DNA from: Symbiodinium natans
Lineage: Eukaryota > Sar > Dinophyceae > Suessiales > Symbiodiniaceae
NCBI GenBank assembly: GCA_905221605.1
Contig: CAJNDS010002412.1
Span: 1,151,886-1,215,885, forward strand
Direction of reading: 5' to 3'
Length of the DNA stretch: 64,000 nucleotides
A model generated the notes under the pieces. That model searched no databases and was not told the origin of the DNA. It saw only the letters and a program-made list of their open reading frames with translations. The position numbers and the translations under genes were made by a program. Shown here one piece after another: positions 1 to 12,387 of the stretch (the first letter of the stretch is position 1; each line of letters starts with the position of its first letter).

Positions 1-700
1 CATGACCCCGCATGTACCCGCGACTGCTTCTTGAAGCCATTCTACTGTAGTTAACTACTGGGTTTGGGCCAGAAGCAGCAAGATTTTCGTTGGCTTCGAA
101 ACGAAATATTCCAACAACTTCGGTTTTGCCAAAGGCCTTCCGTCGAAAACCAGGCAGAGCCGCTAAACATAGGCATTCCTATAGGGGGCCCCACACCTAA
201 AATGATCCTAAACCCAAACCCTAAACCCCAAGCCCTAATCCATGAGACATGCTCGTGGCCCTCCTGTGGACTTCCCAGAAGAAGATGTAAGAGAGAGCAA
301 CTAGGCCACCCTCCTGTTTCAGTGCCGGCCTTCAACTCCCATTTGTTTTTTGGGGGGGGGGGGGGGGGGGGGGGTTATCATGACATTACTACCAACAAAT
401 TAAAGGTGGACACCCCCTAACTAGGGGAGACTGCACGTGGGCAGGAAGTGGGGGGAGGGGGGTCACTTCAACCCATCCCCCCCCCAAAAAACGAGGGAAA
501 AACGGCTTTCGGGCTTAGGGAAGGGTACACTCAAACGGGACATGAGAGTCCATGAGAGTACTTACAGGGAGGTGCCGAGAAAAAGTCATCTTGGCTGCAC
601 TTAGCAGGGTAGCTATAAATGAGTTTTTTTAGCTGCCTTACTAAGAAACCCAATAAACCCAAAAAGGCTAAGGATCTAAAGTTACAGTAAAGCACCACAG

Positions 701-801
701 ACCCTAAACCCTAAACCCTAAACTCTAAACCCCTAAACCCCTAAACCCCTAAACCCCTAAACCCCTAAACCCCTAAACCCCTAAACCCTAAACCCTAAAC
801 C
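701..801 (-). repeat. CCCTAAA interstitial telomere-type block
   Basis: CCCTAAA and CCCCTAAA units in tandem, including a run of eight-base CCCCTAAA variants. Confidence 0.85.
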
Positions 802-1070
802 ACAGAGTCATCGTCACAGGGCCATCCCACGCTCTGCTGCTGGCCTCCGTGGGCTCCGCCATGAGCTCATCGAGGTTTCGGGACATGCCTGCTTGAGACC
901 CTCAACCCTAAAAACCCTAAACCCTAAACCCTATAAGCCCTAAGCCCTAAGCCCTAAGCCCTAAACCCTATAAGCCCTAAACCCTAAACCCTAAACCCTT
1001 AGGGTTTATAGAGTTTCGTGACATGGTTTGCGGGAGCTGTGGGAGGCCCAGGAATCGGTGCAGGGAGATG

Positions 1071-1165
1071 GGGTTTAGGGTTTAGGGTTTAGGGTTTAGG
1101 GTTTAGGGTTTAGGGTTTAGGGTTTAGGGTTTAGGGTTTAGGGTTTAGGGTTTAGGGTTTAGGGG
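1071..1165 (+). repeat. TTTAGGG interstitial telomere-type block
   Basis: About 13 nearly perfect TTTAGGG units. It is opposite in orientation to the block at 701, so these are not a chromosome end. Confidence 0.88.
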
Positions 1166-1185
1166 AAGTCTCCGAAGCCTGCCCC

Positions 1186-1290
1186 TACCCGGGACCCTCT
1201 TTACCTGCAGTTCTATGGGTTATACCTACGAATTCCGGAAGTTACTACGAAACAGCAGGTAAGTAGAGCTTAAGGTAAGGGTCCATCCTT
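1186..1290. repeat. Palindromic element, family B (degenerate copy)
   Basis: Opens CCCGGGACCCTCTTTACCTG, with an internal GGGTTATACCTA and a decayed right arm. The family is defined by better copies at 15719, 16701 and 18307. Confidence 0.5.
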
Positions 1291-2604
1291 CCCTCAAAAG
1301 GAAGTACTTCAAGACCCAAGTGGGTCCCTACTTGGGCACATGGACCCTTCGGGTTCAAAGCTTGAGGTTTCTAAGCTCCTTTGTTCGAAGCATAGGCTGG
1401 CAGGCGGCGCCAGCACATCTTGAAGAGACTTTTAGGGTTTAGGGTTTAGGGTTCAGGGTTTAGGGCCTGCAAGGACTCTGCCAGGAAGAGCCCCAAGCCT
1501 AATACCCCAAAACTCATGCTTGGCTTGTGGGCAGAAACACATTAAAGGGGATTGGAGTTCAGAGATTATGGGAGTCGGAATTAATAGGCCTGAGTATTTA
1601 GGGCCCGGCTGCCTTCCCAACCCACAGCAATATGGGGGGTTTTCACTACTAGGGGTACCTTGTTGGGGTCTTTATAAAGGGATCATTCTATATGCGGGTC
1701 TATACTAGGGGTCACTTAATTGCCGTAAATCCACATATCCTTACTCCCCAGGGCGCCCCGCCTTGTTCCCGAGTTGCTTTATCCAACAGCAACTGCCGCG
1801 GCTGCCCACAGAATTGGAAGATCCTTTTGAGGGTTTAGGGTTTATGGTTTTTTTGCCACCCGTCTAGCCATGCTACACGGGGCAACTGAAGAGGGAATTT
1901 ATGGGGTGTATTTAGGGTTTAGGCTTTAGGCTTTACGCTTTAGGCTGTAGGGTTTAGGCTTAGCTCCTTTCTTAGCTGTCCGGTATCCTGGGGGAACTAA
2001 AGGTTAACCTTTGGGATTCTACAGGGATTATAATACCCTCAAGAAAGTTAACGGTTACCTACTCTACTACTGAGCTTTTGAGGGGTGTTCGAAGCGGCAA
2101 AACCCAAAAAGCAAAGACAATAACTATTCGTTGGGTGTCTGAACCGGGAATAGGGCCAGAAGTGCCAAGTCAGGGACACACGGCTCACAACAGATTATTA
2201 AAGCAGCTTGCCATCTCAATGTATTTCCACAGCTGGTGCTCTTCGTCGTCGCACATTCCTAAACCGTAAACCCTGAGCTTTAAACCCTAACCTTGAGACC
2301 ATTAAACCGTAAACGAAGTGATCCTTGGCCAAATGCTGTCTTGACATGCCGTGGAGGAAGTGGCAAGTTCTGGACGTGTAGAAATCGCCACCTACAACAG
2401 CCCCCTACATACCGTCGATACAAATTCTGCATGACCTGAATATTGCATAGTACGCTAATTCCCTAAGGAACTTAGGGTCATGCAGGAACTGTTGTGTCCA
2501 CCGTAGCTCCAAAATGGGCCCGGGCGCATGAACAGTGGGCTGTGGGCGCCGCCAGTGTAGAGCCGACTGGCCTCAAAGACCTGGAGAAGTACCCAGGTGT
2601 GTTT

Positions 2605-2719
2605 CTAGGCTGCCCAGTAACCAAGGCTTAAAAAGGGTGCCCTTTTTTTGCTTAAAGGGGTTTATAAGGGAACCTAAACCCCCCAAAAAAGGGAATAAGG
2701 GTACTACTGGGCGTCCTAG
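2605..2719. repeat. Palindromic MITE-like element, family A
   Basis: 115 bp with inverted ends CTAGGCTGCCCAGTA and TACTGGGCGTCCTAG. The interior has GGGTGCCCTTTTTTT and AAAAAAGGGAATAAGGGTA, which pair with each other. Close copies lie at 9648 and, more diverged, at 17003, 35759 and 36718. The size, inverted ends and lack of coding capacity fit a MITE. Confidence 0.7.
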
Positions 2720-2850
2720 GTTCACTCAGGGTGCCAAGGCTCCGCAAGCAGGTCAAAACTTACACCTGGAACTTACCCCTGTTGCCGCTCGTTCTTCCTG
2801 CTCAGTACCTGTGATGGTGTACGTCGTTGCCGAGATTTGAGCAAACCTCC

Positions 2851-2940
2851 CTGGTTCTGAGTAGGGAATGAGGGAATGTGGGCCCTACATATGCCTTTTA
2901 AGGGATTCTATAGGGCCCTCATTCCCTCATTCCCTACGAA
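2851..2940. repeat. Palindromic element, family E
   Basis: CTGGTTCTGAGTAGGGAATG at the left is mirrored by CATTCCCTACGAAGAT at the right, around GGGCCCTA...TAGGGCCC. A second copy is at 24219-24308. Confidence 0.65.
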
Positions 2941-4422
2941 GATCCCCGCCCGAAACAGCGGTAGGTGTGTTCTTCCATCCAAGCAGCCTGCGACACTTCG
3001 GGAAGCTGCAGGTGGCCAGGGAGGTGTCGATTGCACCTAAGCTGTGTCTAAGAAAAACACAACTACGAATAGAACCAAAAACAACACAAACTCTGTAATT
3101 AAGAATTAATTACAAGTTTAACATGTATTATATGTATTTTATGGGTGCTGCTAGGACTGTGAGGTGGGGCTCTAGCCTGACAAACGTATCTCGTGCAACA
3201 AGCTTGAGGTCTTGGCGTTTCCATTTCTATCTGCACGAACACCGTTTTCACAACATTGCGAGGGTTTCCATGCAGATTTCTGCCACGTGTTTGCAGAATT
3301 TGTCAGGGCGGGTGAGGCAATCATCCCTGTGACATGAGTCCATGAGGCCCTAATTCTACCTTAAACCCGCAATCAGGCAGCTCAAGCATGCTTGAAAATG
3401 CTGTCCTGCTAGGTAGTTCGTTTCAAGCAGCGATCAGTGACCCATCCGCCCCGAATCAGTTGGCAAAGGCACAGGAGGAAGCAAATCTTCACGTCGAAGG
3501 CGAGGGGGACAGTGCTGCCTCGCTGACGGTGCATACCGAATTTGGGACCCATGTTAGCCCATGTTGACTGGCCCAACGAAACTGGAACTCATGAAGACTT
3601 GCTTCGTACCCCCCAACCCTAAACCCTAAACCCCCTTTTTTGCAGCTGGCTTGTCATCCCAAGTCCTATCTATAAGCCTTATAAATTCTAAACGTGTCGA
3701 CTTTCGACCCGCCAGTCGAAAGCCAAACAATGGCATGCGCCGAAAGCATGCTCTGAACCTCGTTATGTTCGTAAACTATACGCGCCTTAGCACCGTCATG
3801 CAAATTACCACTACTTCTCCCTTGGGTTCTGACACACAAAACCTACATCATTCCTGAGGAGACCAAACGCAATGGTTGGAGTGTAGGGCTGTCGCGCGGC
3901 CAGCTCTCTCTGCGAACCGGGGACTCTAGTAACCTAGTTTAATAGTATAAGGGGCCTTGTACTCATTAGGTTGTTTTGTTTTTGCATTCATTGATTTTTT
4001 TTTTTGGGGGGGGGTATTGTAGTGTATTTATTAAGGTACTTTGAGACCACCGCAACTCGTGCCAGACGTCTCATTTGCTCTTGCGGCTCGCAAGGGCGAT
4101 GTCACACAGAGCCAGTATGGCCATTCTAAACCCTCTGAAAATATTCCTGCATACGATCCTGTGAAATTTTTCCTGCATGTGATCCTCTTAGTCTTGAACC
4201 CCCGCAGGGAAAATATAAAATGTCCCCAGGGCCTACCGAGAGAACAACCATACAAAAGTCCGAAGCCCTTCCGACAATCATCCCTGACGATCTCTTGGCG
4301 GGCGTCGCTTCTCCTCCATCGTTCGCCTCAGCCGTTCCGCAATCCCGCCGTGAATCTGGTTCTCGCGCAAGTCAAGGACCACCAGGGTACCTGAGTGGAG
4401 CATCAAGGGGTTTAGGGCTCAC

Positions 4423-4512
4423 CTGAGACTCTGTTTACCTACAGTTTAGTAGTAACGACCCTTAAGTAGTACTTGAAACCCATAAAGACTGTAGGCAAAG
4501 AGGGTTCCAGGT
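4423..4512. repeat. Palindromic element, family B
   Basis: ACCTGAGACTCTGTTTACCT at the left, TGTAGGCAAAGAGGGTTCCA at the right, with TAGTAGTAACGACCCTTAAG inside. The arms are imperfectly complementary. Confidence 0.65.
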
Positions 4513-4548
4513 AGGGTTTAGGGGAAGCCTTGTGGCAGCAGCTAGGCT

Positions 4549-4628
4549 AAACCCTAAACCCTAAACCCTAAACCCTAACTCCTAAACCCTAAACCCTAAA
4601 CCAAAAACCCTAAACCCTAAACCCTAAA
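4549..4628 (-). repeat. CCCTAAA interstitial telomere-type block
   Basis: About ten units with variants (CCCTAACTCC, CCAAAAACC). Confidence 0.85.
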
Positions 4629-4950
4629 CAAAACACGGACCTACCTCCAACACCCCAACATCTCGCAGAGCCGCTGTTGATCTCCATCGCCTTGGCGAAA
4701 TCCAACATTTCCTGGGCTCCGGAACATCAAGCAGATAACTTTCAATGGGTTTAGGGTTTAGGGCCAGGGCTCTTCATAAACTAAACATAATAGACAATAA
4801 TTCCTAAGCGGACTAGAGACACTAATTTATGATGGAACTCCCTCACGGTTTGGTGTTGGGTTCTAGGCTGTCATACAGAAACGCTCCAAGCCTTGTACCC
4901 CAAAAGCACTGCATAGAAAAATTGCATTGCGCAGGTGGATGCTTTCATTC

Positions 4951-5104
4951 TCAGGGTAGTTACATGGTCCCATAGTATGGCCCCTAAACGGAGACCCCCT
5001 TAAATACCCCTTCGATACCCCATATACAACCCAAGGGCCCATACATCAGAACCCTTTAATGGGGGTAAGGGACCATATTCATGGCCCATGGAAACTACCC
5101 TTAG
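4951..5104. repeat. Palindromic element, family D
   Basis: Inverted ends CTCAGGGTAGTTACATGG and CCATGGAAACTACCCTTAG. The interior carries GGGCCCATACATCAGAACCC. The same interior and ends occur at 21980-22108 and 23821-23953. Confidence 0.65.
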
Positions 5105-6519
5105 ATTCAATTGCTTGGCAAGCTTTGCTCATAGCGGAAAACCGATTCATGTTGACGGACGCCAAGATGCCTAGACCAAACCTGGGATTGCATTTTATGT
5201 ACAGTTTTAAGGGCTACACCTACGAAATAGGGGTACTTGCTACTAAACCGTAGGCACCCAGGAATACGCTGCAGCGTCACCTGAATCCCCTGTAAGAAGC
5301 TTCTCTTAGCTGGAGCTCTTTGACTACCGGCCCCTAGTAGAAGCCTTCACTGGGTAAGAAAAAGTACGGAAGAGGCATTTGCCATTGCATTTTGGTATAT
5401 AGGGCTGACGCCCAATCTACTCCTGCAAGCTTGAAAGGCGCAAGCCTATTTCCTGCCGTGCCCGCCAAGCGTCCGCCGAAGCGTACCGTGGCGCGCCGAT
5501 CTTACGAGCAGACAAGATCCTGCCGTGAGCTGGTTGAGGGTTGAGGGTTTAGGGTTTCGGGTTTAGGGTTCTCGGCATGCAGACTTTAAGTGGGTGGCCG
5601 GTCAAGATGTTTGCTTTGCCCAAGGGCTTTTTGGGTTAGAGATGCCTGGGGCTCTAATCACCTACAGTTTAATAGTAGCTGTCCTTAATTAGTAGGTATA
5701 GCCGGTATAGCCCATAAAATTGTGCGTAAGAGTCTTATTTCGAAGGCTTGCGGGCGACCCTCCCTACAACACTGGAAACGGTATGATGGTGTTGCAGACA
5801 TGTCATCTGCTCGGCTAGCCCCTTAAACCCTAAACTCAAAACCCGAAACCCTAGACCCTAGACCCAATCTCGGGTTTATGATGAAGGCTTTCGATGCTCA
5901 AACTTGCTAACCCCTGCCACGTGCACTCAGCCTTTGTTGGGCCTAAAGTTCGGACTACACCTTGATGCGAGAGTCCCATTCCAAGCTTGCCTAGACTTTG
6001 CGTTTCTTGAAACTCTGCCTATTCCTTGGGGGGCCCAGATGAACCTACAAATGGGGTCGTATACCCTATACTAGAATCCCAAGTCAGGTACATGAGCCAA
6101 AAACCCTGTTCAAAGGGCTCATTTGGCCCCCGAGGTTGGGCAACTTTCAAGCACAGGGTTTAGGGTTTAGGGTTTAGGGTTTAGGGTTTAGGGTTTAGGG
6201 TGTGTTACGTTCTGGGTTGCTCGCTAGGCTCCGGGGCCTCACCTTATTTTTTATAACCGGCCCCTCTGCCCGGGTCGCTCGCAACATCGCGTGGCGGTAA
6301 GCCCACCCCAAGCCACCCGGCATATCTATTTTAGGGTTTAGTTCCTAAAGTCTTGTTTTGCTTTTTCCAGCGAGGGCATGCTGTGCCCTGCGCGCGCTGT
6401 TTCTGCACCGTCCCGATCTGAGCCTCGCTGAGGCAGGGCTGCAACGATGTGAAGTTGTGGAAAACGCTGCCCCTAGGCTGTGAAAGGTCGGGGGGATAGC
6501 CCTTCATCATCAAAGGTCT
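5105..6519. other. Gene-poor repeat DNA
   Basis: A decayed family B copy (5644-5740), a family F-like copy (6025-6136, CTTGGGGGGCCCAGATGAAC ... GGCCCCCGAGG) and a TTTAGGG block (6153-6200). I see no supported gene. Confidence 0.5.
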
Positions 6520-7240
6520 CACAGATTGGTTTGGGTTACCGTAGGGGTACCGTTGCCCCTCGACCTGGCCAGCGTCCCGACGTGCTTCTTTGCGGGCGTT
6601 TGGCATCCCTTGTCTGCGATCCTCGTTTGCCAGCGCGGAAACCATCGACACAAAGCAGTTGGGGTTAGCGCTGCCCCTCGACCGGGCCAGCGTCCCGATA
6701 CGACTCTCCGATGACCAAGAAAAGGTCGTGGGGGTGGCTGATTGGTTTGGGTTACCGAAGAGCGCTGCCCCTCGACCGGGCCAGCATCCGATACGACTCT
6801 CCCTTGACCAAGACAAGGCTGTGAAAAGGTCGTGGGGGTGGATGATTGGTTTGGGTTACCGAAGGGGTAGCGCTGCCCCTCGACCGGGCCAGCGTCCCGA
6901 TACGATCTCCCTTGACCAAGACAAGGCTGTGAAAATGTCGTGGGGTGGCTGATTGGTTTGGGTTACCGAAGGGGTAGCGCTGCCCCTCGACCGGGCCAGC
7001 GTCCCGATACGATCTCCCTTGACCAAGACAAGGCTGTGAAAATGTCGTGGGGTGGCTGATTGGTTTGGGTTACCGAAGGGGTAGCGCTGCCCCTCGACCG
7101 GGCCAGCGTCCCGATACGATCTCCCTTGACCAAGACAAGGCTGTGAAAATGTCGTGGGGTGGCTGATTGGTTTGGGTTACCCAAGGGGTAGCGATGCCCC
7201 TCGACCGGGCCAGCGTCCCGATACGACTCTCCCTCGTCAG
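6520..7240 (+). repeat. 107-bp tandem satellite, about seven copies
   Basis: CTCGACCGGGCCAGCGTCCC recurs at about 6561, 6679, 6773, 6881, 6988, 7095 and 7202. The last intervals are exactly 107 bp and the final copies are almost identical; the left copies are shorter and diverged. Each unit also has GACCAAGACAAGGCTGTGAA and GATTGGTTTGGGTTACC. Frames on both strands are repeat-derived. The gradient of divergence suggests local amplification at the right end. Confidence 0.88.
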
Positions 7241-7399
7241 AATTTGGGCTTTCGAAGCTTTTGGAGGCTGCCAAAGCTTTCAAAGCTCCTGGAAGCGTCC
7301 AGAGCCTCCCATGCTTCTGGAGGTTACCGAAAGCCTTTGTGAGGGGGGCTTGGAGAAGCTTTGTTGTGAACACAAAAGAAATGTTTGCAAGTTTTCCCT

Positions 7400-8130
7400 T
7401 TAAAAGAGCCCAAAAGGTTCCTCAATGGCCTGGGAGCTTCTGCAAAAGAAGCACCAAAAAGGCTCAGAAATGGGTGAAGCCCAAAAAGGCTCAGGAATGG
7501 TCTGGGGAGAGCCCAAAAACGCGGAGAAATGGTCAGGGGGAAGCCCAAAAACCTAAGATGGAGGAGCCCAAAAAGCCCAGAAATGGTTCGGGAGGAGCCC
7601 AGAAAAGGCTCAGGAATGGTCTGGGAGAAGGCCCAGAAGGAGCCCAAGGCTCAAAAATGGTCTGGGGAGCCCAAAAAGGCTCGACACGGTCGGGGAGAAG
7701 CAAGCTAAGAAATGGCTTGAAAAAGGCTCAGGGGGCGGTCTGGGCCCGGCAACGGTCCTTGAGGGGGGCCCGGGTTGCACCAGCAATTTTTTGGTGGGGG
7801 GTTGCACGAAGCCCAAGAAAGCTCAGAAATGGTCGGGAAGAGCAGAAAAAAAGCTCAGAAATGGTCTGGGAGAAGCCCAAAAGGCTGAGGAATGGTCTGG
7901 AGCTCAGAAATGCTCAGAAAGGGTCTGAGCCAAGCCCAAAAAAGCTGGCAGAAGGCCAAAGAGGCTCAAAAATCAAAGCTCCGAACTGGTCTGGGAGAAA
8001 AGCTGGCCAAGAAATGGTCTGGGAAGCCCAAATTGCTCAGTTTTGGTCCGGAAAAGGGAAAAACGGTCGGAAATGGTCCGGGAAAAGCAAGCCCCGCAAA
8101 GGTTCCGGGGCGGTCTGAGCCTGGCAATGG
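7400..8130 (+). repeat. Purine-rich degenerate tandem repeats
   Basis: A stretch of variants of GCCCAAAAAGGCTCAGAAAT followed by GGTCTGGGAGAA, about 30-40 bp apart. A 285-codon frame (7261-8118) runs through it but consists of permuted KAQKW/RNGLGEAQK repeats and overlaps antisense frames, so I read it as repeat DNA. Confidence 0.7.
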
Positions 8131-8139
8131 TCTTGAGGG

Positions 8140-8275
8140 GGTGCAAGGTTGCACCAGCAAATCTGGTGGGGGGGCCGGGTTGCACGAGCAACGGTCCTTG
8201 GGGGGGGGGCCAGGTTGCACCAGCAACGGTCCTTGGGGGGGGGCCAGGTTGCACCAGCAAAAGGTCTTGGGTTTA
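8140..8275 (+). repeat. About 36-bp tandem repeat with G runs
   Basis: GGTTGCACCAGCAACGGTCC followed by TTGGGGGGGGGCCA in three to four copies, with two diverged relatives at about 7765-7806. Confidence 0.75.
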
Positions 8276-8836
8276 GGGTCTTTACCTTTGACACTCAAAG
8301 GCTCGACCGCCTTGACGGCCAGTGTGGGCCTTACCTTGCCTTGGAGCGTCCAGCAGCCCCAGCTTTACCTGGGCTGCACGTTCAGTGCTCTCAGGTCGCT
8401 CGCGAAGCTCGGACGGCTTCGGGCTCTCAAGTGTTGGTAGCGAGCCCTCAGCAAAGACTTTAGGGCAAAGTTTAGGGTTTAGGGAGGCGAGTGGCTCTAG
8501 CTTCTTGTCGGCCCGCAAGAAGCCGCTCAGCCCCTCGAAGGCGGCCTCGCAAGATGCGTCGATCTTAGAGGGCAAAAACAAGAAAGCCGATCTAGGAATC
8601 TAGGGTTTAGGGTTTAAAGGGTTTAGGGTTTAAGGTTTAGGGTTTAGGGTTTAGGGTAGCATACTATGTTTGTGTAGCATCTGTTCCATTCCATTGTTGA
8701 ATTCTTGTATCGTTAAATTCTTCTATTCTTCTATGTTAGTATCACATTCTTATTTCGCAATACTCGTATAACAATATAATGGACTGCTTGTTGTTTTTGC
8801 ATGATTGTCTTACTCTCTCTCTCTATATATATATAA

Positions 8837-8867
<31 letters not shown>

Positions 8868-9647
8868 TATAAAGTGATCTTTTGTACTTTCGAGAAAAAA
8901 ACGTAGTTTTATGCTATCATATGATTATACTATATTATTACACTATGAGCTGCAAGCTGCATGCCACACCTGAAGATGTAAGAGCATGTGAATGCAGATC
9001 CCTTTTTGGCCCCTCTAAGGGGATTCTATCCTATACACAGGGGTCTCTTATTTTCGTAAACTCCCATATACCTTAGTGAGTGCATGTCTCTGTGGCAGTA
9101 ATCTCCGGACGGCAGGGATTATGGTAAGAAGCGTGGGGATATGATCACACTTTCAGGTTGGCCAAGAAGTAGCGCCGGCAGAAAAAGGGCGGCCTTTGTC
9201 GTTTCAAGGCGCTCAGAAAGGATCTTAACCCTAAACCCAACAGTACGTACTACTGAACCCCCCCCCCCTTCCCGGGCGCCTTTTTCAACATCTGCCCCGA
9301 GATGTCCAGCGAAGTTACCTCAGCGAGGCGCAGACCTTACAAACCCTATAGGGTCTAGGGCCCAGCCTTCAGAACCCAAAACCTACTGATTTGAAGGTTC
9401 GTATTCTAAAACCCTTATGGGATTCTGAGGCAACCTGCAAACAAGCAGGTTTTGGGTTCTGAAGGAGGGGCTTGGGGGCTTAGGGGTTTAGAGGGGCTTG
9501 GGGTTCAGGGTCGGGTCGTTTAGGGGCTTAGGGGTGTTGGGCTTAGGGGCTGAGGGTTCAGGGGTTACGGGTTTATAGGGCTTAGGGTTCCGAGCTGTAG
9601 CCCTGTAACCCCCCATAACCCGTAACTCCTAGCATGGCATCTTCAGA
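8276..9647. other. Gene-poor repeat DNA
   Basis: TTTAGGG blocks (about 8595-8660), a TA-rich microsatellite (8813-8872), a C tract (about 9258) and G-rich TTAGGGG/TTGGGG-like text (9470-9600). Antisense frame pairs near 8280-8600 are not supported as genes. Confidence 0.5.
8813..8872. repeat. CT/TA microsatellite
   Basis: TCTCTCTCTC runs into (TA)n and (TATAAA)n units, about 60 bp. Confidence 0.8.
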
Positions 9648-9760
9648 CTAGGTTGCCCAGTAACCTAGGATGAAAAAGGGTGCCCTTTTTTGCTTAAAGG
9701 GGTCTATAAGGGAACCGAAACCTACCAAAAAGGCAATAAGGGTACCACTGGGCATCCTAG
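9648..9760. repeat. Palindromic MITE-like element, family A
   Basis: 113 bp with CTAGGTTGCCCAGTAACC at the left and GGTACCACTGGGCATCCTAG at the right. The interior (GGGTGCCCTTTTTTGCTTAA then AGGGG) is nearly the same as in the copy at 2605. Confidence 0.75.
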
Positions 9761-10253
9761 CAGAACATGACCATGCCCTAGGGGCCGCTCCTGAGCCTCC
9801 AGGACGTGCGACCTACATCATGTCCACCCTTCGGATTCAGAGCTCACCGGGCTTGATATGGGGCTTATCATATTTTAGGGCGTAGCGCCCCCACATTTTT
9901 TTCGTGGGTTAAGTTGCCCTTTTTTTTTTCCTGGGGCGGCGCGCGTCGACGCTTGCAGGGATTAGGGCTTAACCCAGCGCAGAGGTTTGCAGCAGCCTAA
10001 GCAGAGAGAAACCAGCTTGTGCCCTTGTTTTTGCCGTTGCGAGCTCCTTTAGACACTAAAACCTTTACCTTAACCCCTAAACCTGCAGTTTCTTTTTTGG
10101 GGAGGGGGTCAAAGAGAAGGAAGCCTCCTAAGAAGGTCCAAAAAAGTGGGTCGGGCTGCGTGTCCTAGGCCCCAACGCCCTGAAAACTCTAACCCTAAAC
10201 TCTCGGCTATCCTCAGATTTAGGGTTTAGGGTAGGTTTCGGGTTTCGGGTTTC

Positions 10254-10388
10254 GGACTAGGGTTTAGGGTTTAGGGTTTAGAGTTAGGGTTTAGGGTTTA
10301 GGGCTTAGGGCTTAGGGCTTAGGGTTTAGGGTTTAGGGTTTAGGGTTTAGGGTTTAGGGTTTAGGGTTTAGGGTTTAGGGTTTAGGGT
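10254..10388 (+). repeat. TTTAGGG interstitial telomere-type block
   Basis: About 18 units including variants CTTAGGG and TTTAGAG. Confidence 0.88.
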
Positions 10389-11089
10389 CAGCTTGACAAT
10401 CGCTTGCCAGGTCACTGTGTTCAACTGAAGCAACGCGGAGAGCAAGGCCTGTACTACGCTGGCTAACTGAAGATTTAGGGTTTAGGGTTTAGGGTTGATA
10501 GGTGTACTATATGACTGGGTTGCTTGAATTAGGATTTGGGTTGTTGCAGTGTTTTTAAGTTTAGGTTATGTAGGGTTTTTTACAGGGTTCTGCGGTTATA
10601 GGGATCTGTGTTGTTTGATTAGGGTTGAGGGCGTTGGGTTTGCATACAGGGGTTAAGCTTTGGGTGTATAGGGTGTTTAGATGCTTTTAGGGTTTAGGGT
10701 TTCGACGCTCACTCTCGCACACGGGCGGCAAGGTCTATGGGTTATTGAAGGTCACTCAAACAAAGACACCAGTGATGAATGCGAGCACCTGAGGCTTTGG
10801 GTATTCTGGTGGAACATGCTGCTATTGCTAGCTTTGGAAGAGTTGCAAGTCTCCAACTCTTCTTCTAGATTCGCCTGCTTCATCTGATTGAAACTGTGCT
10901 GCGCAGCACTACTGCCAGCCGGCCCCGGATTTCTAAACCCAAACCCTAAACCCCAAACCCTACACCCTAAACCTGGGGACTGCATATGTAATCGTGAAGC
11001 CTCCGCCCTAACCCTGCTCAGCATGCCATCGATTCCACACTCCGAGTTCTGAATGCCCTCAAACCAAAAGCACGGAAACCCCTAAACCG

Positions 11090-11287
11090 AAACCCTTAAC
11101 CCTTAACCCTAAACCCGAAACCCTAAACCCTAAACCTCAAACCCTAAACCCTAAACCCTACCCTATAAGCCTCCCGAATGCCTTCAAACCAACAGCTCTG
11201 AGACCCCTAAACCCCAAACCCCAAACCCCAAACCCCAAACCCTAAACCCTAAACCCTAAACCCCAAACCCTAAACCCTAAACCCTAC
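11090..11287 (-). repeat. CCCTAAA interstitial telomere-type blocks (pair)
   Basis: Two blocks of CCCTAAA/CCCCAAA/CCCGAAA separated by a short unique piece. Both blocks follow similar text (GCCCTCAAACCAAAAGC near 11052, GCCTTCAAACCAACAGC near 11179), so the whole unit is itself duplicated. Confidence 0.8.
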
Positions 11288-12387
11288 AAGCCTCCCTCAA
11301 AGGAAACCCATTCTGCCAAGCATCCCCGAGGCTTCGCCCATCCAAGCCGCAGTCTTGGAGGTCCAACGTGCGAAGCGCCCGGGCTCGGATGGCAGGGATT
11401 GGGAAGCATGGGGGGCCCTAAACCCTAAACCCTAAACCCTAAACCCTCAACCCTAAACCCTAAACCCTGTGGTTTGGCAGCATTCGTGGTCCTCAAAGGG
11501 CTTAGAGGGTTTTCAAGGGCTTGGGGTTTGGGGTTTAGGGCTTCGCAGGGCTTGAACATCTTCTTTTGCCACCCGTCAAACAGACTAGCCACACTGAAAA
11601 AGAGATCCCGCGTGAAGGCATGGAAAGACAGAAAACGTAACGGCTTCTTAGTCTCTCGCTAGCCCCACTCAGTGATTGGCTCCTGCACACTGGAGTACCC
11701 TTCATAGGATTCTTAGGTACTTTACCTGCAAAAAAATTGGCTTTGGGTTCTTAAGCTAGACGAACTACCATGGAGCCTCGATTGCTGTATGGAGTCACTG
11801 CCCCACTTGTACACCCTGAACTCTACATCCTCCACCCGAACTAACCCTTGGGATAAACGGGTTTATGGTTCATGTACCTTCATAGCAATTCTAGTAGTCC
11901 AGTCAGGGTGTATGACCCCAATGTTCGGGTTCGCTTGGTCCCTAAGGACACCAAATCCCCAACACGACCCTCGCAAGATAGGGGATAGGATTAGGGGGAC
12001 CCTTGGGCATATAGACCCTCTGAATAAGGTCCCTGTTTAAGAGAGCCAGAAGAGGGTTAAGAAGGGGTTCCCTTTTCAGGGTCCCCCTTATCCTACCTAG
12101 GGCGAGTTGTTGGAGCCCCAGGACATGCCGCAGCCTCGCAAAGTCCGGAGTCTCACTACGAACGAACACGAAAGTCACGAGCACGGCTCCTGCAATTGTT
12201 GCAGAGCCCCAATCTGCACGAACAAAAACAAAAGCTTGCATGAATCCACAAAACCCTCAACCCTAAACCCTACTGCAAGCAGTCACGGTTTAGGGGTTTA
12301 GGGTTTAGGGTTTAGCATACGTGCGGCGCAGCGGCCAGAAGTGCGCGCCAAGTATGTCGAGGCGAAGACCTGAAACGTTCAACTTAG

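Larger units (their letters stand above)
1..2604. other. Gene-poor repeat DNA
   Basis: No frame here looks like a protein. It holds a G homopolymer (about 354-374), telomere-type blocks (701-801, 901-1000, 1071-1165, 1430-1465), a family B palindrome (1186-1290) and a family G copy (1299-1362). The longest frames (118 and 94 codons near 51-420) are antisense to each other and run through the G tract. Confidence 0.6.
2941..4950. other. Gene-poor repeat DNA
   Basis: No supported gene. It contains a T-then-G homopolymer (about 3992-4015), a family H2-like unit at 4130-4240 related to 19298-19432 (GAAAATATTCCTGC ... AAAATATAAAATG ... GGGCCTACC), a family B palindrome (4423-4512) and telomere-type blocks (4549-4628). 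The 117-codon frame at 4041 overlaps an antisense frame and passes through the repeated unit, so it is not called. Confidence 0.55.

Noticed and set aside
6520-7240. CRISPR array
   Set aside because: The repeat units are tandem and contiguous with no unique spacers, and the context is eukaryotic.
7261-8118. 285-codon forward frame rich in KAQKW/RNGLGEAQK motifs
   Set aside because: It consists of permuted copies of a degenerate purine-rich DNA repeat, and open frames exist on the other strand too. No domain is visible.
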